The notes beneath the pieces were generated by a model that worked only from the letters and a program-made list of their open reading frames with translations, ran no database searches and had not been told where the DNA came from. Below, piece by piece: positions 47,701 through 55,234 of a DNA stretch of 64,000 nucleotides; within the stretch, counting starts at the first letter, position 1; each line of letters opens with the position of its first letter. The DNA lies in NCBI RefSeq assembly GCF_030325625.1, contig NZ_JACAIS010000007.1, forward strand, positions 248,001 through 312,000, given 5' to 3'. This DNA comes from Sphingobacterium sp. N143. Lineage in GTDB: Bacteria > Bacteroidota > Bacteroidia > Sphingobacteriales > Sphingobacteriaceae. Both the position numbers and the translations under genes were made by a program.

Positions 47701-47771
47701 TAATGGAGTACATCAGCTACCGTTTTCTGGAAAAGGAATATAAAAAAGCTTTATCCCAAAGAATAAAATGA
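44724..47771 (+). CDS. Full-length class I lantibiotic dehydratase (LanB)
   Basis: 1015 residues. Uses glutamyl-tRNA to glutamylate Ser and Thr in the precursor and then eliminates glutamate to give dehydroalanine and dehydrobutyrine. The N-terminal part holds the motif RCTPYGVFAG (88-97) typical of the glutamylation domain, and residues about 745-1010 form the SpaB_C-type elimination domain (WMYYKLYCGAF, then QAFFIRYSDPHYHIRLRF). Both halves in one chain is the classical LanB rather than split form. The only upstream start is TTG 44724, 20 bp after the HlyD-like gene. No cyclase gene is beside it. Overlaps the kinase gene by 4 bp. Confidence 0.92.
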   Translation: MYKSLGKAVVRKPLYEYSTLFSPSGDSRALNELVTEKLEDPCFLEGIYWTSRDLYNQIYRFKNGELIKEKKERLFTTLQKYIIRAATRCTPYGVFAGCSLVNIGDQHSNIKQHIVKRARIDMGVLYQIVQTIALHEDLVEQFSYQINNSIYKLAQTYRYIETLWIEGKIEYQTTSIDRSELLDEIFDKFKKNVRLQTCDFYKIIGDDVTYDDKKDFLLNLIESQFVTSELSTVLTSADPLETITKILRATEPDISEKVSIYLHVIHKIAQVLSSINQSKLGGSPFQQIEECLYELQGIGIEVKQGQLFHIDLWNPITEADYVPNAYLKDIQQASAILARTTANSSLHETQLRNFKQLFVEKYGDREIPLTEALDQEQGIGFPAQNKLGNISHNEIAEYISGGSKNRLLSPEKRADPFELWLRKKVFKAQEESTVEIEINKYDVAQFPDQSEKLASELSVMGTILPSGKLLLENFGGANGFALLGRFSYMNTDLEKWCKSEIAKPQIHEDIIYAEIVHLPEGRTANIARPTGLLAYQIPYLAYVAQDDTTVLISNILLSIQDEELILRCKESGRRIIPVLANAYNYLRSDLPIYRFLAAIQHQGRPGLSIQLGDWANWYRFIPRIRTGNVILQRAKWNILEDDINTIMNSEEPLIVLKGLLKKWRVVARVSIQDGDNELVIDTQKEDYLMLLIQEMKGRKRLVLVECLFDSDHLATQKVYIKQFILPLRRAENKVRNISAPLRSDIQYSFALGSEWMYYKLYCGAFISDDLLLQVVKPMIALLKEEKVIDQAFFIRYSDPHYHIRLRFHVIKKDLVTNMVTIMALMDKLVKQYIEDGSVWKLQLDTYQREIERYGISHIKNTEQAFSVDSEVFLWTLEDERFREDNQYRFAMGLRNIDNWLSLFYMSLEAKVAFCSQMANAFALEHDKESAYQVDQLYRSLIGKNVMMLNRSIQPTLPLDQRLEKLGALNLPQENLASYIHMSINRWYKSDQRLMEYISYRFLEKEYKKALSQRIK

Positions 47772-48898
47772 GATTTTGGAAAATCGATATTGATTTTAGA
47801 AATAGAAGAAGTGTAATTGGAGTTCATATCCTTTTGTGGTTTATTCTCTATTGTGTGATGTGTTCTCTTAATCATGCTGCACTATACGAAGTTAATATTG
47901 TGCATCCGATCAATTTAATTGGTAACCTAGATTTTATTATTGTCATTGTACTCAATCATTATATATTAGTTCCTCAAATAATTTACTTTTTCAGAAAGAG
48001 GAATTGGGTGAACGGGACCTTATTTGTTCTTCTATTTTACACATGTTCTACACTAATAGCAAATTTTCCTTTGTATTTTATGGCTAACCTTTTTCCGGAC
48101 AATAGATACTATAAAATCAAGTATGAGTTCTATGGCATCCAAACTTGGGAAGATATATTTAGTAACCAACCTTTATTATGGACATTTTCTGCTGTGTTTT
48201 TTTGGAATTTTGCAACCATATTAATTCAGACCGCATATAATCTATACCAAAGTCAGAAAGAAAAGCTTAGCATACTGCAAGAGCGAAATAATATGGAGTT
48301 AAATTTTTTACGGATGCAGATTCAGCCTCATTTTCTATTTAATACACTCAATAATATTTATGGGATGGTATTGGATAATCAGCGCGCAGCTGACTCTGTC
48401 ACTAAGTTATCGGAATTGTTGCGGTTCTCGCTCAGTGGAAGCAAGCGTGAATGGGTTTCCTTACAGGAAGAAATTCTATTTTTAACCAATTATATCGACT
48501 TAGAACGTATCCGGCATCGGCCTGAAAAAGTTCAGATAAAGTGTGCTTTTTTTGCTGCGACAGCGGAAAAACAAAAGATCAAACCTTTACTTTTGGTCAA
48601 TTTTATTGAAAATTCATTTAAACATGGTGTCAATGCCAATGTCGGTACAAGCTGGGTCGATATACAATTAACAGCAGACGAAAAGAGCATTCGATTTTAC
48701 ATTGCAAACAGTCGACCATTAACAGTCGATAATAAGCATAACATGCGAGCTCAGGATAGAGGTCGACAAGATGAGTATAGTGGTATAGGTCTTGAAAATG
48801 TCAGGAGACGGTTGGAATTGGAGTATTTTGAAAAACATGTGCTCTCCATAAAACAAACAGATGATCGCTATATTGTGGAATTGACCTTATTATTTTAA
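47768..48898 (+). CDS. LytS-family sensor histidine kinase
   Basis: 376 residues with four membrane helices (about 18-36, 47-70, 84-108 and 137-157), a coiled linker and the His_kinase core: LRMQIQPHFLFNTLNNIYGM with the phospho-acceptor His188, LSELLRFSLSG, and an ATPase part with VNFIENSFKHG and GIGLENVRRRL. Starts at ATGA overlapping the LanB stop, so it is translated with the RiPP operon, and it ends 11 bp before the LytTR regulator. It may sense the peptide product or envelope stress. Confidence 0.92.
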   Translation: MRFWKIDIDFRNRRSVIGVHILLWFILYCVMCSLNHAALYEVNIVHPINLIGNLDFIIVIVLNHYILVPQIIYFFRKRNWVNGTLFVLLFYTCSTLIANFPLYFMANLFPDNRYYKIKYEFYGIQTWEDIFSNQPLLWTFSAVFFWNFATILIQTAYNLYQSQKEKLSILQERNNMELNFLRMQIQPHFLFNTLNNIYGMVLDNQRAADSVTKLSELLRFSLSGSKREWVSLQEEILFLTNYIDLERIRHRPEKVQIKCAFFAATAEKQKIKPLLLVNFIENSFKHGVNANVGTSWVDIQLTADEKSIRFYIANSRPLTVDNKHNMRAQDRGRQDEYSGIGLENVRRRLELEYFEKHVLSIKQTDDRYIVELTLLF

Positions 48899-48909
48899 TC
48901 AATTAAAAA

Positions 48910-49635
48910 ATGAAAATTCTTATTGTAGACGATGAACCCATTGCGCAGGAGGTTATTCAAAAACTGGCCGGCAAAATTCCATTTTTGGAAATTGTGGGAA
49001 CTTGTGACGATGCTTTTTCGGCATTAGAAATGATAAATAGCCTGCAACCTGATCTCATCTTTCTGGATATACAGATGCCTGGTATGACAGGCGTAGAAAT
49101 GCTACGTGTCGTACAGCGTAATAGTACCCAGGTCATCTTTACCACCGCGTATCCTGAATATGCTTTGGAAGGTTTTGATCTCAATGTAACGGACTACTTG
49201 CTGAAACCAATTCCTTTCGAACGTTTTTTTCAGGCCGTCAATAAAGCGCATGTCTGGTATTTGAAAAATCAACAGGAAATTAATGCTAATGACGATCTCA
49301 TACGCACAGATCAAGAGTATATCTGGGTTAAAGAGGGGAAAAAGCATGTACAAATACGTTTACTTGATGTCGTGATCGTACGGGCAATGGCCGATTATAT
49401 GGAATTTATTATGCCCGAAGGTAAAGTAATGGTTCATGCTACGATGTCCAAGCTCGAAAAACTATTGCCCGCACCTGCATTTATTCGGGTAAATCGGTCG
49501 ACGATAGTTCGTCAGGGGGCAATCCGTTCGATTGAAGACCTGCATATTGAAACGATTTTACCAAAACTTGAACGCATAGCAATTGGTCCTACTTATTGGG
49601 AATCGGTAAAAGAATATATTAAAGAAATGTTTTAA
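48910..49635 (+). CDS. LytTR-family response regulator
   Basis: 241 residues. The receiver domain (1-120) has the acidic pair in IVDDEP, the phospho-acceptor Asp53 in IFLDIQMPGMTG, Thr in FTTAYPEYA and Lys in YLLKPI. The LytTR DNA-binding domain (about 135-235) includes YIWVKEGKKHVQIRL and FIRVNRSTIVRQGAI. LytTR proteins bind direct repeats about two helical turns apart, which matches the 21-bp TCGAA repeats upstream of precursor genes at 36961 and 49646. Confidence 0.92.
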   Translation: MKILIVDDEPIAQEVIQKLAGKIPFLEIVGTCDDAFSALEMINSLQPDLIFLDIQMPGMTGVEMLRVVQRNSTQVIFTTAYPEYALEGFDLNVTDYLLKPIPFERFFQAVNKAHVWYLKNQQEINANDDLIRTDQEYIWVKEGKKHVQIRLLDVVIVRAMADYMEFIMPEGKVMVHATMSKLEKLLPAPAFIRVNRSTIVRQGAIRSIEDLHIETILPKLERIAIGPTYWESVKEYIKEMF

Positions 49636-49642
49636 TTTGCGT

Positions 49643-49695
49643 TCGTCGAAAAAATAATCTTATTCATCGAAAATATAAGGCATTAGTTTATTGAA
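49643..49695 (+). promoter_or_regulatory. TCGAA direct repeats upstream of the last precursor gene
   Basis: TCGAA at 49646 (in TTCGTCGAAAAAATAA) and 49667 (in TTCATCGAAAATATAA) are exactly 21 bp apart, with a weaker TTGAAAAC at 49691. TTCATCGAAAATA is identical to a unit of the repeats at 36978-36990. The start codon of the peptide gene is only about 33 bp after the third unit, so the promoter must be compact or overlap the repeats. Confidence 0.6.
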
Positions 49696-49727
49696 AACTT
49701 CATATTAGAGAAAATTAATATAAGAAG

Positions 49728-49865
49728 ATGAACAAAAAACTAGCCATTAAAAAGAAAACTGTATTTAAAATGAAAAATAAAAATTTATCTGAATTAGGAG
49801 ATGGACAAACAGGAGGGATGACGGGAACCGTCACCCAAGGGTTAACATTTTCCTCATTACTTTAA
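49728..49865 (+). CDS. Class-I-lanthipeptide-like precursor with a cysteine-free core
   Basis: 45 residues. The leader (residues 1-30) begins MNKKLAIKKKTVFKM, the Lys-rich start seen in Bacteroidota class I lanthipeptide precursors, and ends LGDGQTGG. The predicted core is MTGTVTQGLTFSSLL, with four Thr and two Ser among 15 residues and no Cys. It lies 92 bp after the LytTR gene, with TCGAA repeats before it and a terminator after it. It is the best substrate for the LanB, but it could not form a thioether ring within itself. Too short for ordinary ORF cut-offs. Confidence 0.72.
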   Translation: MNKKLAIKKKTVFKMKNKNLSELGDGQTGGMTGTVTQGLTFSSLL

Positions 49866-49877
49866 TATACGCTTATC

Positions 49878-49920
49878 ATCACATCAGTATTGATATATCA
49901 TCCATGCTGATGTGATTTTT
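49878..49920 (+). terminator. Terminator at the end of the RiPP locus
   Basis: ATCACATCAG (49878-49887) and CTGATGTGAT (49907-49916) form a perfect 10-bp stem followed by TTTT, 12 bp after the last precursor stop. Confidence 0.88.
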
Positions 49921-50508
49921 ACCTTATCATTGAGCTGCTTTCAATAAGCTCAAACTTCCCAATTTAACGCGAGCTCGGGATAAGAAAAAGTCAGATTCAA
50001 AAATCGGCAATTTTATGCTTTACTCAAGCTTGACACAAGAAACGCTCTACATCGACTAAAGGATGACCCTTGTTTAGGTGTCGTTTTTAACCGTTTTCCA
50101 CAGGATTTAGCCATATTTCTTCGCTGCTTTCTGTAGCTCTTGACATCGCTTGATTTCGAGTGCATATTTGTATCGTCAAAGTAATGAGGATCCAGGGAAC
50201 TAGAAAGAATCGTTTTGTTATCGCACAGGTGTTGATGTACAAACGTAAATTGGGGATCTATTGACCGCAGTTATTATGAATTTTACACAATCGATTGATA
50301 TCCATTTCCTTTCTTTTTCTGCAAATCTAACCCTTATCTTCATTAAATAATCCGGCCTTAACATGCTGATGTGAACCCTATGCTACGATCAACGGGAAAT
50401 AAAATAGAAAGAGTGGTAATCACTTAAATCTTCAATGATTGTGCTGCTAGGTCCTTTGGAATAGTTAAAGGTGATAGACAAAATGATAAAAGATCAAAAT
50501 ATTAAAAT
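49921..50508. other. Non-coding gap after the RiPP locus
   Basis: About 590 bp with no frame that I can support on either strand. AACGCGAGCTCGGGATAAG near 49966-49984 has the look of the ends of some Bacteroidota insertion sequences, and a few short protein-like runs on the minus strand (for example EIKRCQELQKAAKKYG near 50110-50160) may be decayed coding DNA, but neither can be proved here. The last part should carry the promoter of the next gene. Confidence 0.4.
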
Positions 50509-51801
50509 ATGAAAAGGAAACACTTTATCCAGTATCTCTTTATGGGGGCTTTATCTTGCCTTTCAATAAGAAGCATGGCACAGACTGAACAACGGACTTA
50601 TTCCGTGCCTCTCGCTGGAAATGCCTTTATCACTGACAGACAGCATGATGGAGGAGAAATTTCTGGCCGCAGTGGCCTTGTAAAATGGTCAAGCGATCAG
50701 GCAGTCGCATCCGTTTATTTCAGGACTCAGAAAGTCGGAAAATTGACATTAAAGCTGAAAGCGAAAAATGATGGTGGCAAATCCAAAATAGAAATTGACG
50801 CACTGGGGAAAAAGGCCGTGGTGGATGTTGAAGGTACCCAACTTTCGGAAACGGCCCCTTTGTCCATTGATGTAAAGACGCCCGGTTATGTCCAGGTTGA
50901 TTTAAAAGGCCTAAGTAAATCGGGACGCAATTTTGCTGAAGTAACAGAATTACTTGTTAGCGGGGAAGCTGCGTCCGAAGGACTGATATTTTCCAATAAT
51001 CCCGACTATTATTATTGGTCCCGCAGAGGACCTTCCTGCCACTTAAATTATACGGTGCCTACTGATGGCAATGTCAGTTACTATTATAATGAAGTCACTG
51101 TACCGAAAGGCGAGGACAAGATCGGTTCATATTTTATGGCAAATGGTTTTGGAGAAGGGTATTTTGGCATGCAGGTAAATTCGGAAACTGAGCGACGTAT
51201 CTTATTTTCCGTTTGGAGTCCATTCCATACGGATGATCCGAAAAGTATTCCGGACGAACAAAAAATCCATTTACTGAAGAAAGGAAAAGATGTGCAGACC
51301 GGTGAGTTTGGCAATGAGGGTTCAGGTGGGCAAAGTTATCGCAAGTACTTATGGAAAGCTGGCCAAACCTATAAATTTTTGTTGAAAGGTGTGCCCGACG
51401 GCAAAGGGAATACCGACTATACTGCCTGGTTTTTTGTTCCAGAGGAAAATGCCTGGAACATCATTGCAAGTTTCAAACGCCCGCAAACAAATACGTATTT
51501 AAAGCGGTTCCATAGTTTTTTGGAGAATTTTAGCCCAAATCAAGGTTATTTAGGCCGGCAAGTGGAGTTTAAAAATCAATGGGTATACGACGGTCAATGG
51601 AAGGCTGTTCAATCTGCGGCATTTAGCGTGGATAATACCTATCGTGCTAATCAGCGCGTTGATGCCATTGGTGGAACAACAAAAAATGGTTATTTCTTAA
51701 GAAATGGAGGTTTCTTCAATGAAATTGTCAAACCAGGTAGTAAGTTTGAATTTAAGAATAAACATACTGCTCCAGAGATTGATTTTGATAAATTACCATA
51801 A
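50509..51801 (+). CDS. Secreted DUF5077/DUF3472 protein
   Basis: 430 residues with a signal peptide (cut near RSMAQ). The first domain (about 25-160) is a DUF5077-like beta-sandwich with YSVPLAGNAFITDRQHDGGE, and the second (about 165-430) a DUF3472-like domain with YYYWSRRGPSCHLNY, GYFGMQVNSETERRILFSVW, GEGSGG-type glycine loops and YDGQWKAV near the end. Proteins of this kind are secreted or surface-located and often linked to carbohydrate use, but their activity is not established. Single gene between a long gap and a terminator. Confidence 0.82.
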   Translation: MKRKHFIQYLFMGALSCLSIRSMAQTEQRTYSVPLAGNAFITDRQHDGGEISGRSGLVKWSSDQAVASVYFRTQKVGKLTLKLKAKNDGGKSKIEIDALGKKAVVDVEGTQLSETAPLSIDVKTPGYVQVDLKGLSKSGRNFAEVTELLVSGEAASEGLIFSNNPDYYYWSRRGPSCHLNYTVPTDGNVSYYYNEVTVPKGEDKIGSYFMANGFGEGYFGMQVNSETERRILFSVWSPFHTDDPKSIPDEQKIHLLKKGKDVQTGEFGNEGSGGQSYRKYLWKAGQTYKFLLKGVPDGKGNTDYTAWFFVPEENAWNIIASFKRPQTNTYLKRFHSFLENFSPNQGYLGRQVEFKNQWVYDGQWKAVQSAAFSVDNTYRANQRVDAIGGTTKNGYFLRNGGFFNEIVKPGSKFEFKNKHTAPEIDFDKLP

Positions 51802-51837
51802 TGGCTAATTCATAGGCTATATGTAACAATTGGTAAT

Positions 51838-51869
51838 AAAAAGAGTCGCATGGAAATGCGACTCTTTTT
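51838..51869. terminator. Bidirectional terminator
   Basis: AAAAAGAGTCGCAT and ATGCGACTCTTTTT pair around GGAA, between convergent genes. Perfect 14-bp stem. Confidence 0.92.
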
Positions 51870-51885
51870 GTTTGTCATGGCCTAT

Positions 51886-52722
51886 TTATTTTTCCGATAG
51901 CTTGATATCCCGCTCAACAGAAACATTGTCACCAGTGACGGCATTTCCATCTTTATCTATCAGTGTCAATTTAACTTTGTTATTGCCCATTGGTAGGCCT
52001 TTGATTTCATATGGCCCCCATTTATCCAAGGTAAAAGTCTGTCCATTGATATCTGCAATGACTTTATTTCCATCTGATGCAATATTCGTGTTGACCAGGT
52101 AGAAATCCAGCAGTAGATTTTTTGTTTCCTCACCTTTATATTCTCCCTTAGGACGAGAATAGAATAACGATGGTTCTTTTGGAGCCGCATCCAAGGTTAA
52201 CTTCCCGGCTGCATCTATCTTAAACTTCACTAACTTGGAGGCTTCTGTCGTTTTTATCGATTCATGGTAAGATCTCGAGAGAAAGGAAAGCAAATAATGT
52301 TCAGAATTTAAGGGTACCATGACCGAATTCTCGGGTTTATACAAGGCAGTATAAGGTTTATTGTCAAGAATAAAGTGGATATGTTGCCCATCATGGGAGT
52401 TCGCCATGTGGGTAGCATGTTCGTCATCTGTCATTTCAGTCAACTTAAAGTTCTTTACATCATATTTCACGGTGACTTTAGCAGAGTCTGTTCCTGCTTT
52501 TTCTGCCGTTATGGAGGCTATTTGCAGATCCGCTCCTGGGAACTGTTTGGAATCAGCAATAGGGGTAACAGAGATAGAGTCCATTGTTTGTGCGGCAGTT
52601 GTGTCCATCCCGCCGGTCGAATCGGTTTGATCTGTGCTTTTCGTGGATGAATTATTACATCCAATAGCTCCGACCAATAAAGCCAAAGCAGCTGTCATAC
52701 CTGTAATTCTGTAGTACTTCAT
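51886..52722 (-). CDS. Lipoprotein, function unknown
   Basis: 278 residues with a lipoprotein signal (AALALLVGAIGC, lipidation at the Cys of AIGC), then a Ser/Thr/Asp-rich linker and a beta-rich region. HATHMANSHDGQHIHFILDN is histidine-rich and could bind metal, and the C-terminal part (YEIKGLPMGNNKVKLTLIDKDG) looks immunoglobulin-like. I recognise no family. It has its own promoter region and ends at the two-way terminator. Confidence 0.75.
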   Translation of the reverse strand: MKYYRITGMTAALALLVGAIGCNNSSTKSTDQTDSTGGMDTTAAQTMDSISVTPIADSKQFPGADLQIASITAEKAGTDSAKVTVKYDVKNFKLTEMTDDEHATHMANSHDGQHIHFILDNKPYTALYKPENSVMVPLNSEHYLLSFLSRSYHESIKTTEASKLVKFKIDAAGKLTLDAAPKEPSLFYSRPKGEYKGEETKNLLLDFYLVNTNIASDGNKVIADINGQTFTLDKWGPYEIKGLPMGNNKVKLTLIDKDGNAVTGDNVSVERDIKLSEK

Positions 52723-52950
52723 AATTGTTTTGTTTAAATTTTTTTATTCAGCATCTAATGATAACAAGTCGATGGTATATTTTGTTTTCGATGCCATCAG
52801 TTAGTTGGTTATATCTATTGTTTAAAGAAATGAATATTTCTGAAAAAAATATTCATATTAGATGTAATAAATATAGACCTTGAAATGTCTTCCCTAAAAT
52901 AAGAGATCAAAAGTGAAAAGTCAAGTTAAAAACTAGATACTTTAATTGCC

Positions 52951-53466
52951 ATGAACCAAGAACAGTTTAAGAATACCGTTTTCATCCATAAGGATAAGCT
53001 ATTTCGCTTTGCGAAACGGATCTTGGTTGATGAGGAGGAAGCTTTCGATGCAGTGCAGGATGTGATGATGAGGTTATGGCAAGGGAAAGATCGCCTGCAT
53101 CTTTATAGCAACCTTGAAGCATTCTGTATGCAGAGCATAAAAAATGAAGCATTGAACAGGATCAAAAAAGATAAAATAAGAGCCGACTTTGTGCAACAAC
53201 ATCAGGTTGTTCCATTGATAGAAAGCAAGATCGGGAATACCAAAGAAATTATTGTAGAAATGATCAGTTCCCTTCCCGAAAAACAGCGTCTGGTCATGCA
53301 TCTCCGGGATGTGGAAGATTACGATATCGATGAGATTGGTCAAGTACTCGAAATGGGAGAATCTGCAGTTAGGGTCAATCTGATGAGGGCAAGACAAAAA
53401 GTAAGGGAACAGTTGACAAAATTATTCGATTATGAAGGACAGAAGATTAAAGGAATTGGAAGATAA
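52951..53466 (+). CDS. ECF-type RNA polymerase sigma factor
   Basis: 171 residues. Sigma region 2 (about 10-75) contains LFRFAKRILVDEEEAFDAVQDVMMRLW, and region 4 (about 105-160) contains LPEKQRLVMHLRDVEDYDIDEIG and a helix-turn-helix around MGESAVRVNLMRARQKV. Size and layout are those of Bacteroidota ECF sigma factors. It overlaps the next gene by 35 bp, which encodes a likely membrane anti-sigma factor, and is followed by two DUF4252 genes. Confidence 0.92.
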   Translation: MNQEQFKNTVFIHKDKLFRFAKRILVDEEEAFDAVQDVMMRLWQGKDRLHLYSNLEAFCMQSIKNEALNRIKKDKIRADFVQQHQVVPLIESKIGNTKEIIVEMISSLPEKQRLVMHLRDVEDYDIDEIGQVLEMGESAVRVNLMRARQKVREQLTKLFDYEGQKIKGIGR

Positions 53467-54124
53467 GTACTTTGACGGGAAGTCGTCATTAGAGGAAGAA
53501 AAAAAGCTTAAACAGTCGGATGAAAAGTTCTTTCAATTTTTGAAGGAGGAACAGGATGTTAAAATGGATTGGTCCTTTGAAGATTTTGAAAAGCAGGTGA
53601 ATGCTGACCGGAAAATAGTTAAGCTGTGGCGTCTTGCTGCTATAAAATATGCAACAGCGGCAGCAGCAGTTCTTCTATTCTTTGTTGGACTATCTGTTTA
53701 TATCAACCGACAGACGGTTTCGACAGTACCGATATTGGCCCGAAAAACGAGTATGCTGACCAAGAGACCGGAAGTTAAAAGCATGGTGCCAAAAGCAAAA
53801 GTGGAAACACAGCAAGACAAGTCTTCTACTGCGCGTCACGATGCTCAGACGGCAATGTTGCCCCGTAAGCCTTCGAAACAGATCAGTCAGCAACGGCAGT
53901 CAGCGATCTCGGCCGGATATAAAAAGATAACAAAGCAGCACTCCGCTCAGGATATGGAAGAGAGGTACCAAGCGGAATATGTACTCCTAAATGGAGAACC
54001 GGTCGCTGATGAGGAGGAAGCTGTGGAACTAACCCTCAAGTCATTGGGACTACTGGCAAATAATCTTGAACATAGCGTGGACAAAGCAATGAATATAAAA
54101 CAAATGTCAATAACGATTAACTAA
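53432..54124 (+). CDS. Membrane protein, probable anti-sigma factor
   Basis: 230 residues. The cytoplasmic start RRLKELEDKYFDGKSSLEEEKKL is a common opening of Bacteroidota proteins encoded beside ECF sigma genes; one membrane helix follows (about 69-88, YATAAAAVLLFFVGLSVYI), then a long, basic, low-complexity periplasmic tail. No zinc HxxxCxxC motif is visible, so it is not a typical zinc anti-sigma factor. Its overlap with the sigma gene makes the functional link likely. Confidence 0.75.
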   Translation: MKDRRLKELEDKYFDGKSSLEEEKKLKQSDEKFFQFLKEEQDVKMDWSFEDFEKQVNADRKIVKLWRLAAIKYATAAAAVLLFFVGLSVYINRQTVSTVPILARKTSMLTKRPEVKSMVPKAKVETQQDKSSTARHDAQTAMLPRKPSKQISQQRQSAISAGYKKITKQHSAQDMEERYQAEYVLLNGEPVADEEEAVELTLKSLGLLANNLEHSVDKAMNIKQMSITIN

Positions 54125-54128
54125 TAAC

Positions 54129-54620
54129 ATGAAATGTTTTTTTATAGCTTGCCTTATACTTGTAGCAAGTATGGCAAATGCACAAATCTCTAAATTAGAT
54201 CAGCTCTTTGAACAATATCAGGGAAAAAAAGGGGTGACAACACTCAAGATTGGAGCACCCATGTTTAAATTGTTGGGAAATTTAAAGATTGATGATGAAG
54301 ATATGCAAAAGATTACTCCTTTGCTCAAAAATGTAAAATCACTACGCATGTTGATCGTAGAAGACGGTGAGGACAAGAAATTGACGGATGTAATAAAAGG
54401 TGCAGTATCTCATTTAAATTATGAAGAACTGATGACGATGAATAGTGAAGGCGAGGACATCCGGTTCTTGGCAGAACATATTTCTGAAAATACGGAGATC
54501 CTCAACAATTTGCTCTTGACCATCAATGGGGATGGGCAAAATCTATTTATGATTTTGGATGGTGCAATACCATTGAAAGAAGTGACAGGCCTGGTTAATG
54601 AAAATAATAACAAAAAGTAA
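54129..54620 (+). CDS. Secreted DUF4252 protein
   Basis: 163 residues with a signal peptide (cut near SMANAQ). The rest (ISKLDQLFEQYQGKKGVTTLKIGAPMF, given as region 22-48, then SLRMLIVEDG, EELMTMNSEGEDIRFLAEH) fits DUF4252, a family commonly found in Bacteroidota next to ECF sigma genes. It begins 4 bp after the anti-sigma-like gene and is followed 5 bp later by a second DUF4252 gene, so all four are one operon. Molecular function not known. Confidence 0.83.
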   Translation: MKCFFIACLILVASMANAQISKLDQLFEQYQGKKGVTTLKIGAPMFKLLGNLKIDDEDMQKITPLLKNVKSLRMLIVEDGEDKKLTDVIKGAVSHLNYEELMTMNSEGEDIRFLAEHISENTEILNNLLLTINGDGQNLFMILDGAIPLKEVTGLVNENNNKK

Positions 54621-54625
54621 GTATT

Positions 54626-55168
54626 ATGAAAAGATTACTATTATTTGGCTTGGTCGGTATATTGTTTTCATTACAGTCATGTATGGTTAAACAAAGTTCC
54701 AATATGGACTTTGTCAGAGGGGCAAATGTTTCAAAGGACGCAGAAATAGTTGCGGTCAATTTACCCGTGTGGCTGACCAAACCTTTTATAAAGAAAGCCT
54801 TAGAAGACGATAATGATGAGGATGCACGTGCTATAGCCGCTATCGTCAAGAAATTAAAAAAATTTAGAATGCTAACCTTATCGAATAATGATAAAACGAA
54901 GAACGCCCTAATTCTGGCTGATTATCATAAATTTCTGAAGAAAAATAAATTTGAAGAGCTTTTGGTTGTCAATCGTGAAGGGGAGGAGATTTCGCTCAAT
55001 GCACGTATTGACAAAGATAATGTTATCAGCCGTGTTTCCTTATTGGTCCGCGATGAGGATGACGAAAATGTTTTTATGGACATTAAAGGAAAATTTTCTT
55101 TGGATGAGCTTATCAAGGGGTTAAATAAGATGAAATCAAAAGACAAGAAGCTTGTTACTCAACTTTAA
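54626..55168 (+). CDS. DUF4252 lipoprotein
   Basis: 180 residues. Lipoprotein signal with the lipobox LFSLQSC. The mature part parallels the preceding protein (KKLKKFRMLTLSNND, FEELLVVNREGEEISLNARI), so the two are divergent paralogues; this one is membrane-anchored while the first appears free in the periplasm. Last gene of the ECF operon. Confidence 0.83.
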   Translation: MKRLLLFGLVGILFSLQSCMVKQSSNMDFVRGANVSKDAEIVAVNLPVWLTKPFIKKALEDDNDEDARAIAAIVKKLKKFRMLTLSNNDKTKNALILADYHKFLKKNKFEELLVVNREGEEISLNARIDKDNVISRVSLLVRDEDDENVFMDIKGKFSLDELIKGLNKMKSKDKKLVTQL

Positions 55169-55221
55169 TTTATAAAACTACCGCCAAAAAAATATTATTT
55201 TTTGGCGGTAGTTTTATAAAT
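55168..55221. terminator. Very long bidirectional terminator hairpin
   Basis: TTATAAAACTACCGCCAAAA and following As (55170-55191) are fully complementary to 55198-55219, giving a 22-bp uninterrupted stem with a six-base loop. It lies between the convergent DUF4252 and hemL genes. Much longer than the other terminators in the window. Confidence 0.92.
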
Positions 55222-55234
55222 TAATGGAACTTTA

